Below the pieces are notes generated by a model that did not search any database, had not been told where the DNA came from, and saw only the letters and a program-made list of their open reading frames with translations. Both the position numbers and the translations under genes were made by a program. A stretch of DNA of 64,000 nt, from contig SHVZ01000005.1 in assembly GCA_009694025.1 (NCBI GenBank), positions 1-64,000 of the forward strand, in the 5' to 3' direction. Origin of the DNA: Alphaproteobacteria bacterium. Its GTDB lineage: Bacteria > Pseudomonadota > Alphaproteobacteria > SHVZ01. Position 1 is the stretch's first letter. Every line of letters begins with the position of its first letter. Positions 17,562 through 30,037 of the stretch are shown piece after piece.

Positions 17562-18659
17562 TCATACATTGAAGCGGAAGTACAGGACGTCGCCGTCCTT
17601 GAGGACGTAGTCGGCGCCTTCGACCCGCATCTTGCCGGCGTCCTTCGCTCCCTGCTCGCCGCCCGAGGCGACGAAGTCGTCGCAGGCGATGGTCTCGGCG
17701 CGGATGAAGCCGTGCTCGAAATCCGTATGGATGGCGCCGGCCGCCTCCGGCGCCTTGGCGCCGTTCCGCACCGTCCAGGCATGCGCCTCCTTCGGCCCGA
17801 CGGTGAAGAAGGTGATGAGGTCGAGGAGCTTGTGACCGGCTCGGATGACCCGGGCGAGGCCGGCCTCCTCCAGGCCGAGATCGGCGAGGAACACCTTCCG
17901 CTCCTCGGGATCGAGCTGCGCCACCTCGGCTTCGATCGCGGCGGAGATGACGACCGCGGCGGCGCCCTGGGTCTTAGCCATGATCTCGACCCTGGCCGAG
18001 ACGGCGTTGCCGGTGGCCGCCGACGCCTCCTCGACATTGGCGACGTAAAGCACGGGCTTGGAGGTGAGGAGCTGCAGGCCGCGGAAGGTCTTCCGTTCGT
18101 CGGCGGAGACCTGGACGGTGCGCGCAGGCCTTCCGGCGCGGAGCGCCTCCAGCACCCGCTCGGCGATGGCGAGCCGCTCCTTCGCCTCCTTCTCGCCGCC
18201 GCGGGCGCGCTTCTGGTCGGCCTGAACCCGGCGTTCCAGGCTGTCGAGATCGGCCAGCATCAGCTCGGTCTCGACCGTCTCGGCGTCACGGATCGGGTCG
18301 ATCGAGCCCTCGACGTGGGTGACGTCGGTGGACTCGAAGCAGCGCAGCACATGGACGATCGCGTCGACCTCGCGAATGTTGGCGAGGAACTGGTTGCCGA
18401 GGCCCTCGCCCTTGGAGGCGCCGCGCACCAGGCCGGCGATGTCGACGAACTCGAGGACGGTCGAGACGATCTTCTGCGACTTGCCGAGCTTCGCCAGCAC
18501 GTCGAGACGCGGATCGGGGACGGGCACGCGCCCGACATTGGGCTCGATCGTGCAGAACGGATAGTTCGCGGCGGCGGCCGCCGCGGTTTCCGTCAGCGCA
18601 TTGAAGAGCGTCGACTTGCCGACGTTCGGCAGGCCGACGATGCCGCAATTGAAGCCCAT
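17562..18659 (-). CDS. ychF: Redox-regulated ATPase YchF (OLA1-type)
   Basis: A 365-residue Obg-like P-loop NTPase that prefers ATP and associates with ribosomes. The P-loop is GLPNVGKST (9-17), with FCTIEPNVG and the switch region [19 protein letters not shown]. The usual NKxD is replaced by NVEE, as expected for YchF. A coiled-coil insertion and a C-terminal TGS domain ([16 protein letters not shown], ending [15 protein letters not shown]) complete the family layout. Its start lies one base after the pth stop, so pth and ychF are co-expressed. Confidence 0.96.
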   Translation of the reverse strand: MGFNCGIVGLPNVGKSTLFNALTETAAAAAANYPFCTIEPNVGRVPVPDPRLDVLAKLGKSQKIVSTVLEFVDIAGLVRGASKGEGLGNQFLANIREVDAIVHVLRCFESTDVTHVEGSIDPIRDAETVETELMLADLDSLERRVQADQKRARGGEKEAKERLAIAERVLEALRAGRPARTVQVSADERKTFRGLQLLTSKPVLYVANVEEASAATGNAVSARVEIMAKTQGAAAVVISAAIEAEVAQLDPEERKVFLADLGLEEAGLARVIRAGHKLLDLITFFTVGPKEAHAWTVRNGAKAPEAAGAIHTDFEHGFIRAETIACDDFVASGGEQGAKDAGKMRVEGADYVLKDGDVLYFRFNV

Positions 18660-18660
18660 G

Positions 18661-19287
18661 TCAGGTCTCTGGATCGGTCTCGGGAGGAGGAGGGGGTTTC
18701 CGCGGCGGCTTCGGCCGGGGCGGGAAGAGGGCGAGCGCGGCGCGGTTCATGTATTCGCCATCGCGGCCTTCGATCAATAGCGGCGCCTCGGCGGCGACCA
18801 CGTCCAGCAGCTTCGCCAGCCACTCGCGATCGGTCTTGGCGAAGTCGTTCAGGACCCAGGGGTGGACCAGGTCCTTGTGGCCGGGATGGCCGACGCCGAG
18901 CCGCACCCGCCAGAAGTCCGGATCGACCGCTGCCGCGATCGAGCGGATGCCGTTGTGGCCGCCGGAGCCGCCGCCCTTCTTCACCTTGACCCGTCCCGGC
19001 TGCAGGTCGATCTCGTCGTAGAAGACGACGACCTGCTCGGGCGCGATCTTGAAGAAGCGTTGGGCCTCGCCCACGGACTCGCCGGAGAGGTTCATGTAGG
19101 TGAGCGGCTTCAGCAGGAGAACTTTCTCGCCGGCCAGGTTTCCGTCGGATGCAAGGCCGCGATAGCGCGACCGCCACGGCTTGAAGCCGTGGCGGTCGTG
19201 GATGCGGTCGACCGCCATGAAGCCGATGTTGTGGCGGTTGCCGGCGTCTCCCGGCCTGGGGTTGCCCAGACCGACGAAGAGCCACAT
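18661..19287 (-). CDS. pth: Peptidyl-tRNA hydrolase
   Basis: A 208-residue enzyme that recycles peptidyl-tRNA dropped from ribosomes. GLGNPRPGDAGNRHNIGFMA (positions 6-25) contains the active-site His. FYDEIDLQPG and KGGGSGGHNGIRSI are conserved. The C-terminus has a proline/arginine-rich tail (about 188-208) that is longer than the E. coli enzyme. Gene order rplY-pth-ychF is common in proteobacteria and all three act in translation. Confidence 0.96.
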   Translation of the reverse strand: MWLFVGLGNPRPGDAGNRHNIGFMAVDRIHDRHGFKPWRSRYRGLASDGNLAGEKVLLLKPLTYMNLSGESVGEAQRFFKIAPEQVVVFYDEIDLQPGRVKVKKGGGSGGHNGIRSIAAAVDPDFWRVRLGVGHPGHKDLVHPWVLNDFAKTDREWLAKLLDVVAAEAPLLIEGRDGEYMNRAALALFPPRPKPPRKPPPPPETDPET

Positions 19288-19299
19288 GACGGCCGGTCT

Positions 19300-20040
19300 T
19301 TACTTCTTCTCGGGCTTTCTCTCGGGCTTCTTGTCGCCCTTCTCGCCCTTCTCGCCCTTGTCGCCCGCGGCTGGGGCTGCGCCCGCGGCCGGTGCCGCTG
19401 CGGCGCCCTCCGTACCGGCGGCAGCGGCAGCTTCGCCTTCGACGGCGGCTGCGGCAACCGGCACCTCTTCGACGTAGACCGTCGGAGCGGCGACCGAAGC
19501 GATGGTGAAGTCACGACCGATGGTCGGCCTGACACCCTCCGGCAGCTTCACGTGGCTGATGTGGATGGAGTCGCCGATGTCGAGGCCGGTCAAGTCGGCG
19601 GTGAAGGCCTCGGGGATCGAGTCGGCGAGGCAGTAGACCTCGACCGTGTGGCGGACGACGTTGAGAACGCCGCCGCGCTTCAGGCCCGGCGAGGCCGCGT
19701 CGTTCTCGAAATGGATCGGCACCGCGACGGTGATGCGGGTCTTCGGCCCGACGCGAAGGAAGTCGCAATGGATCGGCTTGTCGCTCACCGGATCGAGCTG
19801 CACTTCGCGCGGCAGCACGCGGTGGCTCTCGCCGTCGACGGTCACGGTCGCCAGCTTGGCGAAGAAGCTCTCCTTGTTGGCGACCCGCGCGAGCGCGCGA
19901 TGCTCGACGCTGATCAAGATCGGGGCTTTCTTGTCGCCGTAGATGACGCCGGGAACCCGATCGGTGCGACGGGTTGCCCGGGCGGCCCCCTTTCCGGCCC
20001 GGTCTCGCCGCTCGGCGGCGAGGGTCACAGTCTCAGACAT
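19300..20040 (-). CDS. rplY: 50S ribosomal protein L25/general stress protein Ctc
   Basis: A 246-residue CTC-form L25, with the 5S rRNA-binding domain at about 1-95 and a TL5-like beta domain (about 100-190). The C-terminal tail of roughly 50 residues is rich in Ala, Gly, Lys, Glu and Pro and is low-complexity. ATG 20040 (MSETVTLAAERRD) is the usual start. It leads the rplY-pth-ychF unit (12-bp gap to pth) and follows prs after 97 bp. Confidence 0.94.
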   Translation of the reverse strand: MSETVTLAAERRDRAGKGAARATRRTDRVPGVIYGDKKAPILISVEHRALARVANKESFFAKLATVTVDGESHRVLPREVQLDPVSDKPIHCDFLRVGPKTRITVAVPIHFENDAASPGLKRGGVLNVVRHTVEVYCLADSIPEAFTADLTGLDIGDSIHISHVKLPEGVRPTIGRDFTIASVAAPTVYVEEVPVAAAAVEGEAAAAAGTEGAAAAPAAGAAPAAGDKGEKGEKGDKKPERKPEKK

Positions 20041-20137
20041 GTCACGTCTACTCCTCGTCAGAACGATGGGCCCTTGGGCGGCCCGGGACATCCGATCCGG
20101 CCTCCAGGGGTGCCGGCACCGGAAACTTGGGTGAAGT

Positions 20138-21070
20138 CTAGTCGAAAAGGCTCGAAACCGAACGCTCCTCGCTGATCCGGCGCATCGCCTCGGCGACCAG
20201 GGTGGCGATCGGCAGCTGGCGGATGTTGCGCGCGCTGCGGACCGCTTGGGTCGCGGCGATTGAATCGGTGATGACCAGCGCCTCGAGCGGCGAGTGGACG
20301 ATGCGGTCGACCGCCTGGCCGGAAAGGACGCCGTGGGTGCAGTAGGCGGAGACGCCGACGGCGCCCTCGGCGATCAGCGCCTCGGCGGCGTTGCAGAGCG
20401 TGCCGCCGGAATCGACGATATCGTCGATGAGGAGGCAGCGCTGGCCCTTGACGTCGCCGATGACGTTCATGACCTCGGAGACGCCGGCGCGCTCGCGCCG
20501 CTTGTCGATGATCGCGAGGTCGCATTCCAGCCGCTTGGCGACGGCGCGCGCGCGCGTCACGCCGCCGACGTCCGGCGAGACCACCACCAGCTCGGCGCCG
20601 TCATGGTGCTGCTGGATGTCCTTCACGAAGTCGGGCGCCGAAAACAGGTTGTCGAGCGGGATGTCGAAGAAGCCCTGGATCTGGGCGGCGTGGAGGTCGA
20701 TGGTCAGCACACGGTCGGCGCCGGCGGTGGTGATCAGGTTGGCGACCAGCTTGGCCGAGATCGGCGTGCGCGGGCCCGATTTCCGGTCCTGGCGGGCATA
20801 GCCGTAATAGGGCATGACCGCGGTGATGCGCCGCGCCGAGCTGCGGCGGAGCGCGTCGATCGCGACCAGCAGCTCCATCAGGTGGTCGTTGGCCGGAAAC
20901 GAGGTCGACTGGACCACGAACACATCCTCGCCGCGGATGTTCTCGTGGATCTCGACGAACACTTCATGGTCGCTGAAGCGCTTTACCGAGGCCTTGACGA
21001 GCGGCAGGTTCAGATACGCGCAGATCGCCTCGGCCAGCGGCCGATTGCTGTTGCCCGTCATGACCTTCAT
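20138..21070 (-). CDS. prs: Ribose-phosphate pyrophosphokinase
   Basis: A 310-residue class I PRPP synthetase. It makes PRPP for purine, pyrimidine, His, Trp and NAD synthesis, which fits the purine genes upstream in the window. The ATP-binding flexible loop [20 protein letters not shown], the divalent-cation site [11 protein letters not shown] and the PRPP loop [15 protein letters not shown] are all visible. ATG 21070 ([12 protein letters not shown]) matches the family N-terminus; the frame extends 28 codons upstream without homology. Confidence 0.97.
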   Translation of the reverse strand: MKVMTGNSNRPLAEAICAYLNLPLVKASVKRFSDHEVFVEIHENIRGEDVFVVQSTSFPANDHLMELLVAIDALRRSSARRITAVMPYYGYARQDRKSGPRTPISAKLVANLITTAGADRVLTIDLHAAQIQGFFDIPLDNLFSAPDFVKDIQQHHDGAELVVVSPDVGGVTRARAVAKRLECDLAIIDKRRERAGVSEVMNVIGDVKGQRCLLIDDIVDSGGTLCNAAEALIAEGAVGVSAYCTHGVLSGQAVDRIVHSPLEALVITDSIAATQAVRSARNIRQLPIATLVAEAMRRISEERSVSSLFD

Positions 21071-21208
21071 GCGTGAGACCCCTTTGGCCGGGGCGCGCGA
21101 AACCCCGGTCCCGGCTTGACGATCCGTCCGCCGCCGGCGGCCGGTTTCTACCAAGGGGGACGGGAGAAGTAAACGCCTGGGGGGTGGCGCAGGCGGCAGG
21201 TCCAGCCG

Positions 21209-22321
21209 TTACTCGAACAAAGCAAGAACGCCGGTGTAGCCGTAGAGCCGGCTGGACGAGATCTCGCCGTTGCCGAAGAAGCCGGTGAGCGGAAAGGCGC
21301 CGAGGACTCCGGCGATCGCTTCCGCCTCGGTCGACTCGCCCTCGAACAGGTGAGGGCCGCGGGCGACGCAGGAGAAGTAGAGGCCGGCGGCCGGGGTGGT
21401 GTTCCGCCGCGCCTTCAGCCGGGCCAGCATCCGCTCCAGATCCTCGCCCGCGCTCTTCGGGTCGCGGCGGCAGAACATCACGCGGTCACCGCTGCTGACG
21501 TGGTCGCCGACGCCGATCCAGCCCCGCTCCGGGTCGGCGCCGAGGAGGTTGCGGACGAGGTAGTCGCCGGTGTCGGAGCCCGGCACCGCGAGCGCGACAT
21601 GGAGGGCTTGGCCGCGCCGCTGGCCGGAGGCCTCGAGGTCGGCCTTCAGCGCCTCGACCGCCGGCCTCCCCTCGATCGCCTTGATGACGTTGCCTTCGGC
21701 CTCGGTCACCGCGCGCGACGGGCCGATCGGCGAGCACCCCTGGGAGAGGCCGCAAGCGACGGCGATGTTCCCGGCGAAGAGAACGCCGGAGAGTCCGCCT
21801 TCGGCGGCGCCGGGACCGGAACCGGCGACCTGGGCGTGGCGGCTGCGCGATGAGGTGAGTCCGCCGACGAGATAGCAGGGAAGCTCCTCGGCGAGCCGGG
21901 TCACGAGCTCCGGCGTCTTCGGGTTGCGCGGATCGGCGTGGATGACGCCGAAGCTCGGCCGCCTCTCGGCGATCCAGGCGCCATGGGCGCGGCGGAACGC
22001 CTCCATGCCGCGCTCGAGGCCGGAGAAGACGCGAAACGAATTCTCCGGCAGGGCCGCGACCATGACCGAAAGAGCGGGGCGGTCGAAATATCCGGCCGAG
22101 GTCGCGGTCACGCCGAGCCCGACCGTCCCCACCCACTCGGCGACGCCGGTCGCCTCGCGCAAACGCCCTACCAGGGAGGGTAGCTCCGCGGCGAAGGTAT
22201 CGGTCGCATAGACGAAGCCGAGGTTGGCGCCCGCCAGCAGCGGCGAGAGGCCGGCCAGCGTGAGCGCTACCACCTCGTCGGCGTCGTCGTCGGCGGCGTG
22301 GGAGGAGACGAAGGCGCTCAT
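21209..22321 (-). CDS. FIST N/FIST C domain sensory protein
   Basis: A 370-residue stand-alone FIST protein. The N-terminal half includes GANLGFVYATDTFAAELPSL and GTVGLGVTATSAGYFDRPAL. The C-terminal half ends GAFPLTGFFGNGEISSSRLY with a short hydrophobic end. FIST domains are predicted small-ligand sensors, often attached to histidine kinases or cyclases; here no output domain is attached. Its ATG overlaps the stop of the TesA-like esterase (ATGA), so both are made together. The ligand is unknown. Confidence 0.85.
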   Translation of the reverse strand: MSAFVSSHAADDDADEVVALTLAGLSPLLAGANLGFVYATDTFAAELPSLVGRLREATGVAEWVGTVGLGVTATSAGYFDRPALSVMVAALPENSFRVFSGLERGMEAFRRAHGAWIAERRPSFGVIHADPRNPKTPELVTRLAEELPCYLVGGLTSSRSRHAQVAGSGPGAAEGGLSGVLFAGNIAVACGLSQGCSPIGPSRAVTEAEGNVIKAIEGRPAVEALKADLEASGQRRGQALHVALAVPGSDTGDYLVRNLLGADPERGWIGVGDHVSSGDRVMFCRRDPKSAGEDLERMLARLKARRNTTPAAGLYFSCVARGPHLFEGESTEAEAIAGVLGAFPLTGFFGNGEISSSRLYGYTGVLALFE

Positions 22322-22947
22322 CCCGGCGTCTCCAGCAGCCGCTTCACCAGCGGCGCGATGCGCCCGGCGATGATGCGCACGCCCGCGGCGTTCGGATGGA
22401 TGCCGTCGGCCTGGTTCAGCCTGGGATCGGCGGCGACGCCGTCCAGGAGAAAGGGATAGAGCGGCACGCGATGCTTCTCGGCGAGCTTGGGATAGATCCC
22501 GGCGAAGCGCTCGCCGTAGTCGCGCCCGAGATTGGGTGGCGCCTGCATGCCGAGCAGCAGCACCTTGACGCCTTTCGCCTTCAGCTTGGCGACGATGGCA
22601 TCGAGATTCTCGTAAGCCTTCTCCGGGCTCAAGCCGCGGAGCGCGTCGTTGGCGCCGAGCCCGACCAGGGCATGGGTCGGGTTGTCGGCGAGCGCCCATT
22701 CGAGGCGGGCGAGGCCGCCGGCCGTGGTGTCGCCGGAGACCCCTCCGTTGAGGATCAGGACGTCGAGGCCCTGACCGTTCATGACCGCCTGGAGCTGGGT
22801 CGGGAGCGATTCTCCGGGCGGCAGACCGAAGCCGGCGGTCAGGCTGTCGCCGAGCATGAGCACGCGAGCGGGTGCCGCCTCGGCCGGCCCGAGAAACAGG
22901 CACAAGGCCGCGAGCGCGGCTTTCAACACGTTGACAATCTTCGGCAA
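22318..22947 (-). CDS. TesA-like periplasmic arylesterase/lysophospholipase (GDSL/SGNH)
   Basis: A protein of about 209 residues with an N-terminal hydrophobic signal (VLKAALAALCLFLGPAEA). It has the SGNH blocks: GDSLTAGFG (nucleophile Ser), NGGVSGDTTAGG, GLGANDALRG and the C-terminal DGIHPNAAG with the catalytic Asp/His. Activity on short acyl or aryl esters and lysophospholipids is typical. I prefer a TTG start at 22947 because AAAGGTGG sits just upstream; a GTG at 22929 is the alternative. It is divergent from an ABC exporter, the same arrangement as tesA/ybbAP in E. coli. Confidence 0.88.
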   Translation of the reverse strand: MPKIVNVLKAALAALCLFLGPAEAAPARVLMLGDSLTAGFGLPPGESLPTQLQAVMNGQGLDVLILNGGVSGDTTAGGLARLEWALADNPTHALVGLGANDALRGLSPEKAYENLDAIVAKLKAKGVKVLLLGMQAPPNLGRDYGERFAGIYPKLAEKHRVPLYPFLLDGVAADPRLNQADGIHPNAAGVRIIAGRIAPLVKRLLETPG

Positions 22948-23023
22948 GGGACCACCTTTCAATCCCGCACCGGCCTGTCGGCCGAGCTCAACCGCACACG
23001 CAAAGTCCCCCGGAACGCGCCCG

Positions 23024-23719
23024 ATGACCGATGCTTCCACCGACGGTGCTCTGCTCGAGCTTGCGGGCGTGCATGTCAGCCTGCCGAGCACGGTCGGGCC
23101 CGTCAACATCCTGCGCGGCATCGACCTGTCGATCGGCCGCGGCGAGGCTGTCGCGGTGGTGGGTCCTTCCGGCGCCGGAAAGTCGACGCTGATGATGGTG
23201 GTGGCCGGTCTGGAGCGCATCAGCGCCGGGCGGATCTCGCTCGCAGGTCAGGCGCTCTCGACGCTCGATGAAGACGGCCTCGCGCTTCTTCGGCGCAAGC
23301 ATGTCGGCATCGTCTTTCAGAGCTTCCGCCTGGTGCCGACCATGACGGCGCTCGAGAACGTCGCCGTGCCGCTGGAGCTGGCGGGCCGGGGCGGCGCCTT
23401 CGATTCGGCGGCCGAAGCCTTGGTGTCGGTCGGTCTCGGCCATCGTCTGGAGCACTATCCCGACCAGCTCTCCGGCGGCGAGCAGCAGCGCGTCGCCATC
23501 GCGCGCGCCGTCGTCGCCAGGCCGTCGCTGATCCTCGCCGACGAGCCGACCGGGAACCTCGACGGCGACACCGGCCACCAGATCATCGAGTTGCTGTTCG
23601 AGCGGCGGCGGGCGACCGGCTCGACCCTGATGCTGATTACTCATGACCCGGAGCTGGCGGCGCGCGCCGATCGGACCATCCGCCTGGCTGACGGCAAGGT
23701 GGTCGGCGGGCACGCCTGA
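23024..23719 (+). CDS. ABC exporter ATPase (YbbA/LolD-like)
   Basis: A 231-residue ATPase of the MacB/LolD group. Walker A GPSGAGKS is at 47-54, the Q-loop [16 protein letters not shown] follows, the signature LSGGEQQR is at 149-156 and Walker B LILADEP at 169-175. A H-loop TH follows in LMLITHDPE. It is coupled to the permease by a 1-bp TGATG overlap. With the 835-residue permease and the divergent tesA it corresponds to E. coli ybbA-ybbP, whose substrate is poorly defined. Confidence 0.93.
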   Translation: MTDASTDGALLELAGVHVSLPSTVGPVNILRGIDLSIGRGEAVAVVGPSGAGKSTLMMVVAGLERISAGRISLAGQALSTLDEDGLALLRRKHVGIVFQSFRLVPTMTALENVAVPLELAGRGGAFDSAAEALVSVGLGHRLEHYPDQLSGGEQQRVAIARAVVARPSLILADEPTGNLDGDTGHQIIELLFERRRATGSTLMLITHDPELAARADRTIRLADGKVVGGHA

Positions 23720-26226
23720 TGACCGCGCTCGCTCTCCGCCTGGCCCGTCGCGAGTTGCGTGGCGGACTCAAGGGCTTCCGCCTCTTCCTCGCCTGCCTGG
23801 CGCTCGGCGTCGGCGCCATCGCCGCGGTCGGCTCGGTGACATCCTCGCTGATGGCGGGGCTCGCAGCCGACGCCCGCGCCATCCTCGGCGGCGACGTCGA
23901 GGTGGCGCTGGTGCAGCGCGAGGTCACCGCCGCCGAGCGCGGGTTCCTCGCCCGGTTCGGCCGGATCTCGCAGGTGGCGGAGCTTCGCGCCATGGCGGTG
24001 AAAGCCGGTGGCGAGGACCGCACGCTCATCGAGCTGAAGGCGGTCGACTCGGCCTATCCGCTGGTCGGGTCGCTCGCGCTCGCGCCCGATCGGCCGCTCG
24101 CCCAGGCGATTGCCGACCGCGGCGCCATGGTCGAGTCGGCCCTGGCCGCGCGGCTCGGACTCGCGGTCGGCGATACCCTGTCGGTCGGCGACGTGCGGCT
24201 CGAGGTGCGGGCGATCCTGGTCCGCGAGCCTGACAAGGCGACCGGCGCCTTCACCTTCGGCCCTCGCGTCCTGGTCTCCGCCGATACGCTCGGGGCGACC
24301 GGACTGCTTCTTCCCGGCAGCCTGGTCCGCCACCTCTACCGGATCGCGCTCGCGCCTGGTTTGACCGTCGTCGATCTCCGCGAGGCGGCGGCGGCGGAAC
24401 TTCCACAAGCGGGCTGGCGCATCCGCGCTTTCGACGAAGCGGCCCCGGGGCTCCGCCGTTTTCTCGAGCGCATCGGCCAGTATCTGACTTTGGTCGGGTT
24501 GACGGCGCTCCTGGTCGGCGGTGTCGGCGTCGGCAATGCGGTCATGAGCTACCTCGACGGCAAGCTTGCGGCGATCGCCACCCTCAAGGCGCTGGGCGCG
24601 CCGGCGAGGCTCGCCTTCGCCACCTACCTGATCCTCGTCCTGGTGATGGCGGCCGGCGGCATCCTGCTCGGCCTCCTCCTCGGCGCGGTGACGCCGGTGA
24701 TGTTCGCCAAGGCGCTCGCCTCGGTGCTGCCGATCCAGGCCCGGGTCGGGATCTATTGGCAGCCGCTCGCGGTCGCCGCCGCCTGCGGTGTCTTCACCAC
24801 GCTCGCCTTCGCCTTCGTGCCGCTGGCGAGGGCCTCGCAGGTGTCACCGGGCGATCTTTTCCGGGCGCAGATCTCGCCGCCCCGGCGCTTCCCCGGCTGG
24901 CTGCCGATCCTCGGCACCGCCGCCGCTTTCGTCGCGCTCTGCCTCCTGATGGTGTCGACCGCGCAGGACCGTTGGCTCGCCCTCTGGTTTCTCCTGGGTG
25001 CCGTCGGCTCCGTGCTGGTTTTCCACGGCACCGCCACCGGGATCGCCGCGCTCGCGCGACGGGCGGGGCGTCCGAGCCGGCCGCTGCTCCGGCTGGCGCT
25101 CGCCAACCTCACCCGGCCGGGGTCGCCGATGGGCGCGTTGGCGCTTTCCCTCGGCCTCGGCCTGACCGTTCTGGTCGCGGTCGCGCTGATTGAGCGCAAC
25201 CTCGACCGCCAGGTGAACGAGCGCCTGCCGGAGCGGGCGCCGACCTTCTTCTTCATCGACATCCAGCCGGACCAGGCGGAGGCTTTTGACCGGCTGATCC
25301 AAGGCACGCCCGGCGCCAGCGATCTCTTGAGGACGCCGATGATCCGAGGCCGCGTCACCAGCGTCAACGGCGTGCCGGCGGATCGGGTAACGGTGGCGCC
25401 GGGGTCGGCCTGGGCGCTCCAGGGTGACCGCGGCTTCTCTTACGCGAAGCTGCCTCCCGCTAACGCCCGGATCGTCGAGGGCAAGTGGTGGCCGCCGGAC
25501 TATTCCGGCCGGCCGCTGGTTTCGATGGACGCCAACATCGCGCGTGGCCTCGCGATCGGTGTCGGCGACCGTATCGGCCTCAATGTGCTCGGCCGCGAGA
25601 TCGAGGCGGAGATCGTCTCGCTCCGCGAGATCGATTGGGGCACGCTGGCGATGAATTTCACCTTCATCTTCGCGCCGGGCGCGCTCGACCGGGCGCCGCA
25701 GACCCATCTGGCGACGGTGCACCTGGCCACGCCGTCCGAGGAGGCGCGCCTGCTTGCGGCCGTCGGCAAGGCCTTCCCCAACGTCTCGGCGATCCGGGTC
25801 AAGGATGCGCTCGACGCCGCCAACCGTATCCTCGAGGGCATCGCCTTCGCCGTACGGGTGACCGCGGCGGTGACGCTGGCCGCGGGCACGCTGGTGCTGG
25901 CTGGCGCGGTCGCGGCGGGGCACCGCGGCCGGGTCAAGGATGCGGTCGTGCTCAAGGTCCTGGGTGCGCGTCGGATCGAGGTGCTGGCGGCCTACCTGCT
26001 CGAGTTCGGGTTGCTCGGTTTGGTGATCGCCGCCATCGCCGCCGCTGTCGGCACGGTCGCCGGCTGGGCGATCCTGGTCTTCGCGATGAAGAGCGACTTT
26101 GTCTTCTCGGCGACCGCGGTCGCCGGATCGGCCTCGCTGTCGGTGGTGCTGACCGTCCTGCTCGGGCTCATCGGCACCTGGCACGCGCTCGGCCAAAAGG
26201 CCGCCCCGATGCTACGCGAGGCTTAG
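23719..26226 (+). CDS. ABC exporter permease, YbbP-type with two FtsX domains
   Basis: An 835-residue permease. It has a first transmembrane helix near residue 20-45, a large periplasmic domain, then clusters of helices at about 255-390 and 405-490, a second periplasmic region (about 500-700) and a last FtsX-type block of three helices (about 710-830). This tandem FtsX layout is the YbbP form. Lipid or fatty-acyl-related cargo is sometimes proposed because of linkage with tesA, which is also adjacent here, but the cargo is not known. Confidence 0.9.
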   Translation: MTALALRLARRELRGGLKGFRLFLACLALGVGAIAAVGSVTSSLMAGLAADARAILGGDVEVALVQREVTAAERGFLARFGRISQVAELRAMAVKAGGEDRTLIELKAVDSAYPLVGSLALAPDRPLAQAIADRGAMVESALAARLGLAVGDTLSVGDVRLEVRAILVREPDKATGAFTFGPRVLVSADTLGATGLLLPGSLVRHLYRIALAPGLTVVDLREAAAAELPQAGWRIRAFDEAAPGLRRFLERIGQYLTLVGLTALLVGGVGVGNAVMSYLDGKLAAIATLKALGAPARLAFATYLILVLVMAAGGILLGLLLGAVTPVMFAKALASVLPIQARVGIYWQPLAVAAACGVFTTLAFAFVPLARASQVSPGDLFRAQISPPRRFPGWLPILGTAAAFVALCLLMVSTAQDRWLALWFLLGAVGSVLVFHGTATGIAALARRAGRPSRPLLRLALANLTRPGSPMGALALSLGLGLTVLVAVALIERNLDRQVNERLPERAPTFFFIDIQPDQAEAFDRLIQGTPGASDLLRTPMIRGRVTSVNGVPADRVTVAPGSAWALQGDRGFSYAKLPPANARIVEGKWWPPDYSGRPLVSMDANIARGLAIGVGDRIGLNVLGREIEAEIVSLREIDWGTLAMNFTFIFAPGALDRAPQTHLATVHLATPSEEARLLAAVGKAFPNVSAIRVKDALDAANRILEGIAFAVRVTAAVTLAAGTLVLAGAVAAGHRGRVKDAVVLKVLGARRIEVLAAYLLEFGLLGLVIAAIAAAVGTVAGWAILVFAMKSDFVFSATAVAGSASLSVVLTVLLGLIGTWHALGQKAAPMLREA

Positions 26227-26414
26227 GGCGGAAGGGGCCGCAGCGATGGGCGGCCGTCCGGCCACGGTGGGGTTAAACTCTCAGAAACCGCAGGATTTAG
26301 TGGTCCTGACACCGAGCTTCAGCTATATACTGTAACTCCTGGGCATTGCTTGTCCCAATGCCGTTCGAGATCCTTTTTAAGGGGCATGGCCCCGCCCGAG
26401 CTGCCCTGAGACTG

Positions 26415-27605
26415 ATGACCAACCATCGCCTCGACCCGCTCAAGGACTATGCGTTCCGCCAGCTCCGGGAGCTCCTGACCCCGATCCAGCCCCGGAGCAA
26501 CCGGGCGCCCATCCTTCTCTCGGTCGGCGAGCCGCAGAACCAGCCGCCGGCCTTCATCGCCGAGGAGATGGCGAAGAACGCCGACAAATGGAACCGCTAC
26601 ACCGACCACGCGGGCACGCCGGAGTTCCGGAAGGCGGTGGCCGCGTGGCTCACCCGGCGCTACCGCCTGCCGTCGGGCATGGTGAACCCGGAGAAGCACG
26701 TCCTGCCGGTGCCGGGCTCGCGCGAGGGGCTGTTCATGGCCGCGCTGTTCGCCGTGCCTGAGACCAAGGCCGGGAAGAAGCCGGCGGCGTTGATTCCCAA
26801 TCCCTCCTACCACGTGTACACGGGGGCTGCGATCATCGCCGGCGCCGATCTTGTCTACCTGCCGGCGCGGAAGGAAACCGGCTTCCTTCCCGATCTCGAT
26901 GCCGTCGCCACGGCCGACCTCGACCGCGCCGCCATCTTCTACCTCTGCACGCCGGCCAATCCGCAGGGTGCGGTCGCCGGGCTCGACTATCTGAAGCGCG
27001 CGGTCGAGCTGGCGCGCCGCCATGACTTTCTCCTGGTGGTCGACGAGTGCTACGCCGAGATCTACGACAAGACGCCGCCGCCGGGAGCGCTCGAAGCCTG
27101 CGCCGCCTTGGGCGGAAGCATGGACCATGTGGTGATTGCGCATTCGCTTTCGAAGCGATCGAGCGCGCCCGGGCTTCGTTCCGGCTTCGTCGCCGGCGCG
27201 CTCGAGTCGATCCAGGCCTTCGTCAACGTGCTGAACTACGGCGCCGCCGGCATGAGCCAGCCGATCCTGGCGGCGGCGACGCGGCTGTGGTCCGACGAAG
27301 CCCATGTCGATTCCAACCGCGAGATCTACCGACGCAACTTCGACATCGCCGACAAGGTGCTGGGCGGGCGCTTCGGTTACTACCGGCCGGCCGGCGGCTT
27401 CTATCTCTGGCTCGACGTCGGCGACGGCGCCGAGGCGGCGAAGAAGCTGTGGGGCGAGGCCGGCATCCGCGTGCTGCCGGGCGGCTTCATGTCCTGGCCC
27501 GATCGTACCGGGAAGAACCACGGCCAACCCTACATCCGTGTCGCCATGGTCTATGACGAGCCGATGATGGAGACCGCGCTCAAGCTCATGACCCAGGTGC
27601 TCTAG
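26415..27605 (+). CDS. dapC: Class I/II aminotransferase, DapC (succinyldiaminopimelate transaminase)-like
   Basis: A fold-type I PLP enzyme of 396 residues from ATG 26415 ([20 protein letters not shown]). The motifs are [13 protein letters not shown], the substrate-binding [21 protein letters not shown], and the PLP lysine in [15 protein letters not shown]. The sequence type fits N-succinyldiaminopimelate aminotransferase of lysine/peptidoglycan synthesis; other aminotransferases remain possible. Upstream in-frame starts at 26346 and 26358 lack good ribosome-binding sites too. Just downstream (5 bp) is ftsK. Confidence 0.82.
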   Translation: MTNHRLDPLKDYAFRQLRELLTPIQPRSNRAPILLSVGEPQNQPPAFIAEEMAKNADKWNRYTDHAGTPEFRKAVAAWLTRRYRLPSGMVNPEKHVLPVPGSREGLFMAALFAVPETKAGKKPAALIPNPSYHVYTGAAIIAGADLVYLPARKETGFLPDLDAVATADLDRAAIFYLCTPANPQGAVAGLDYLKRAVELARRHDFLLVVDECYAEIYDKTPPPGALEACAALGGSMDHVVIAHSLSKRSSAPGLRSGFVAGALESIQAFVNVLNYGAAGMSQPILAAATRLWSDEAHVDSNREIYRRNFDIADKVLGGRFGYYRPAGGFYLWLDVGDGAEAAKKLWGEAGIRVLPGGFMSWPDRTGKNHGQPYIRVAMVYDEPMMETALKLMTQVL

Positions 27606-27609
27606 AGCC

Positions 27610-30030
<2,421 letters not shown>

Positions 30031-30037
30031 CCGGCCC

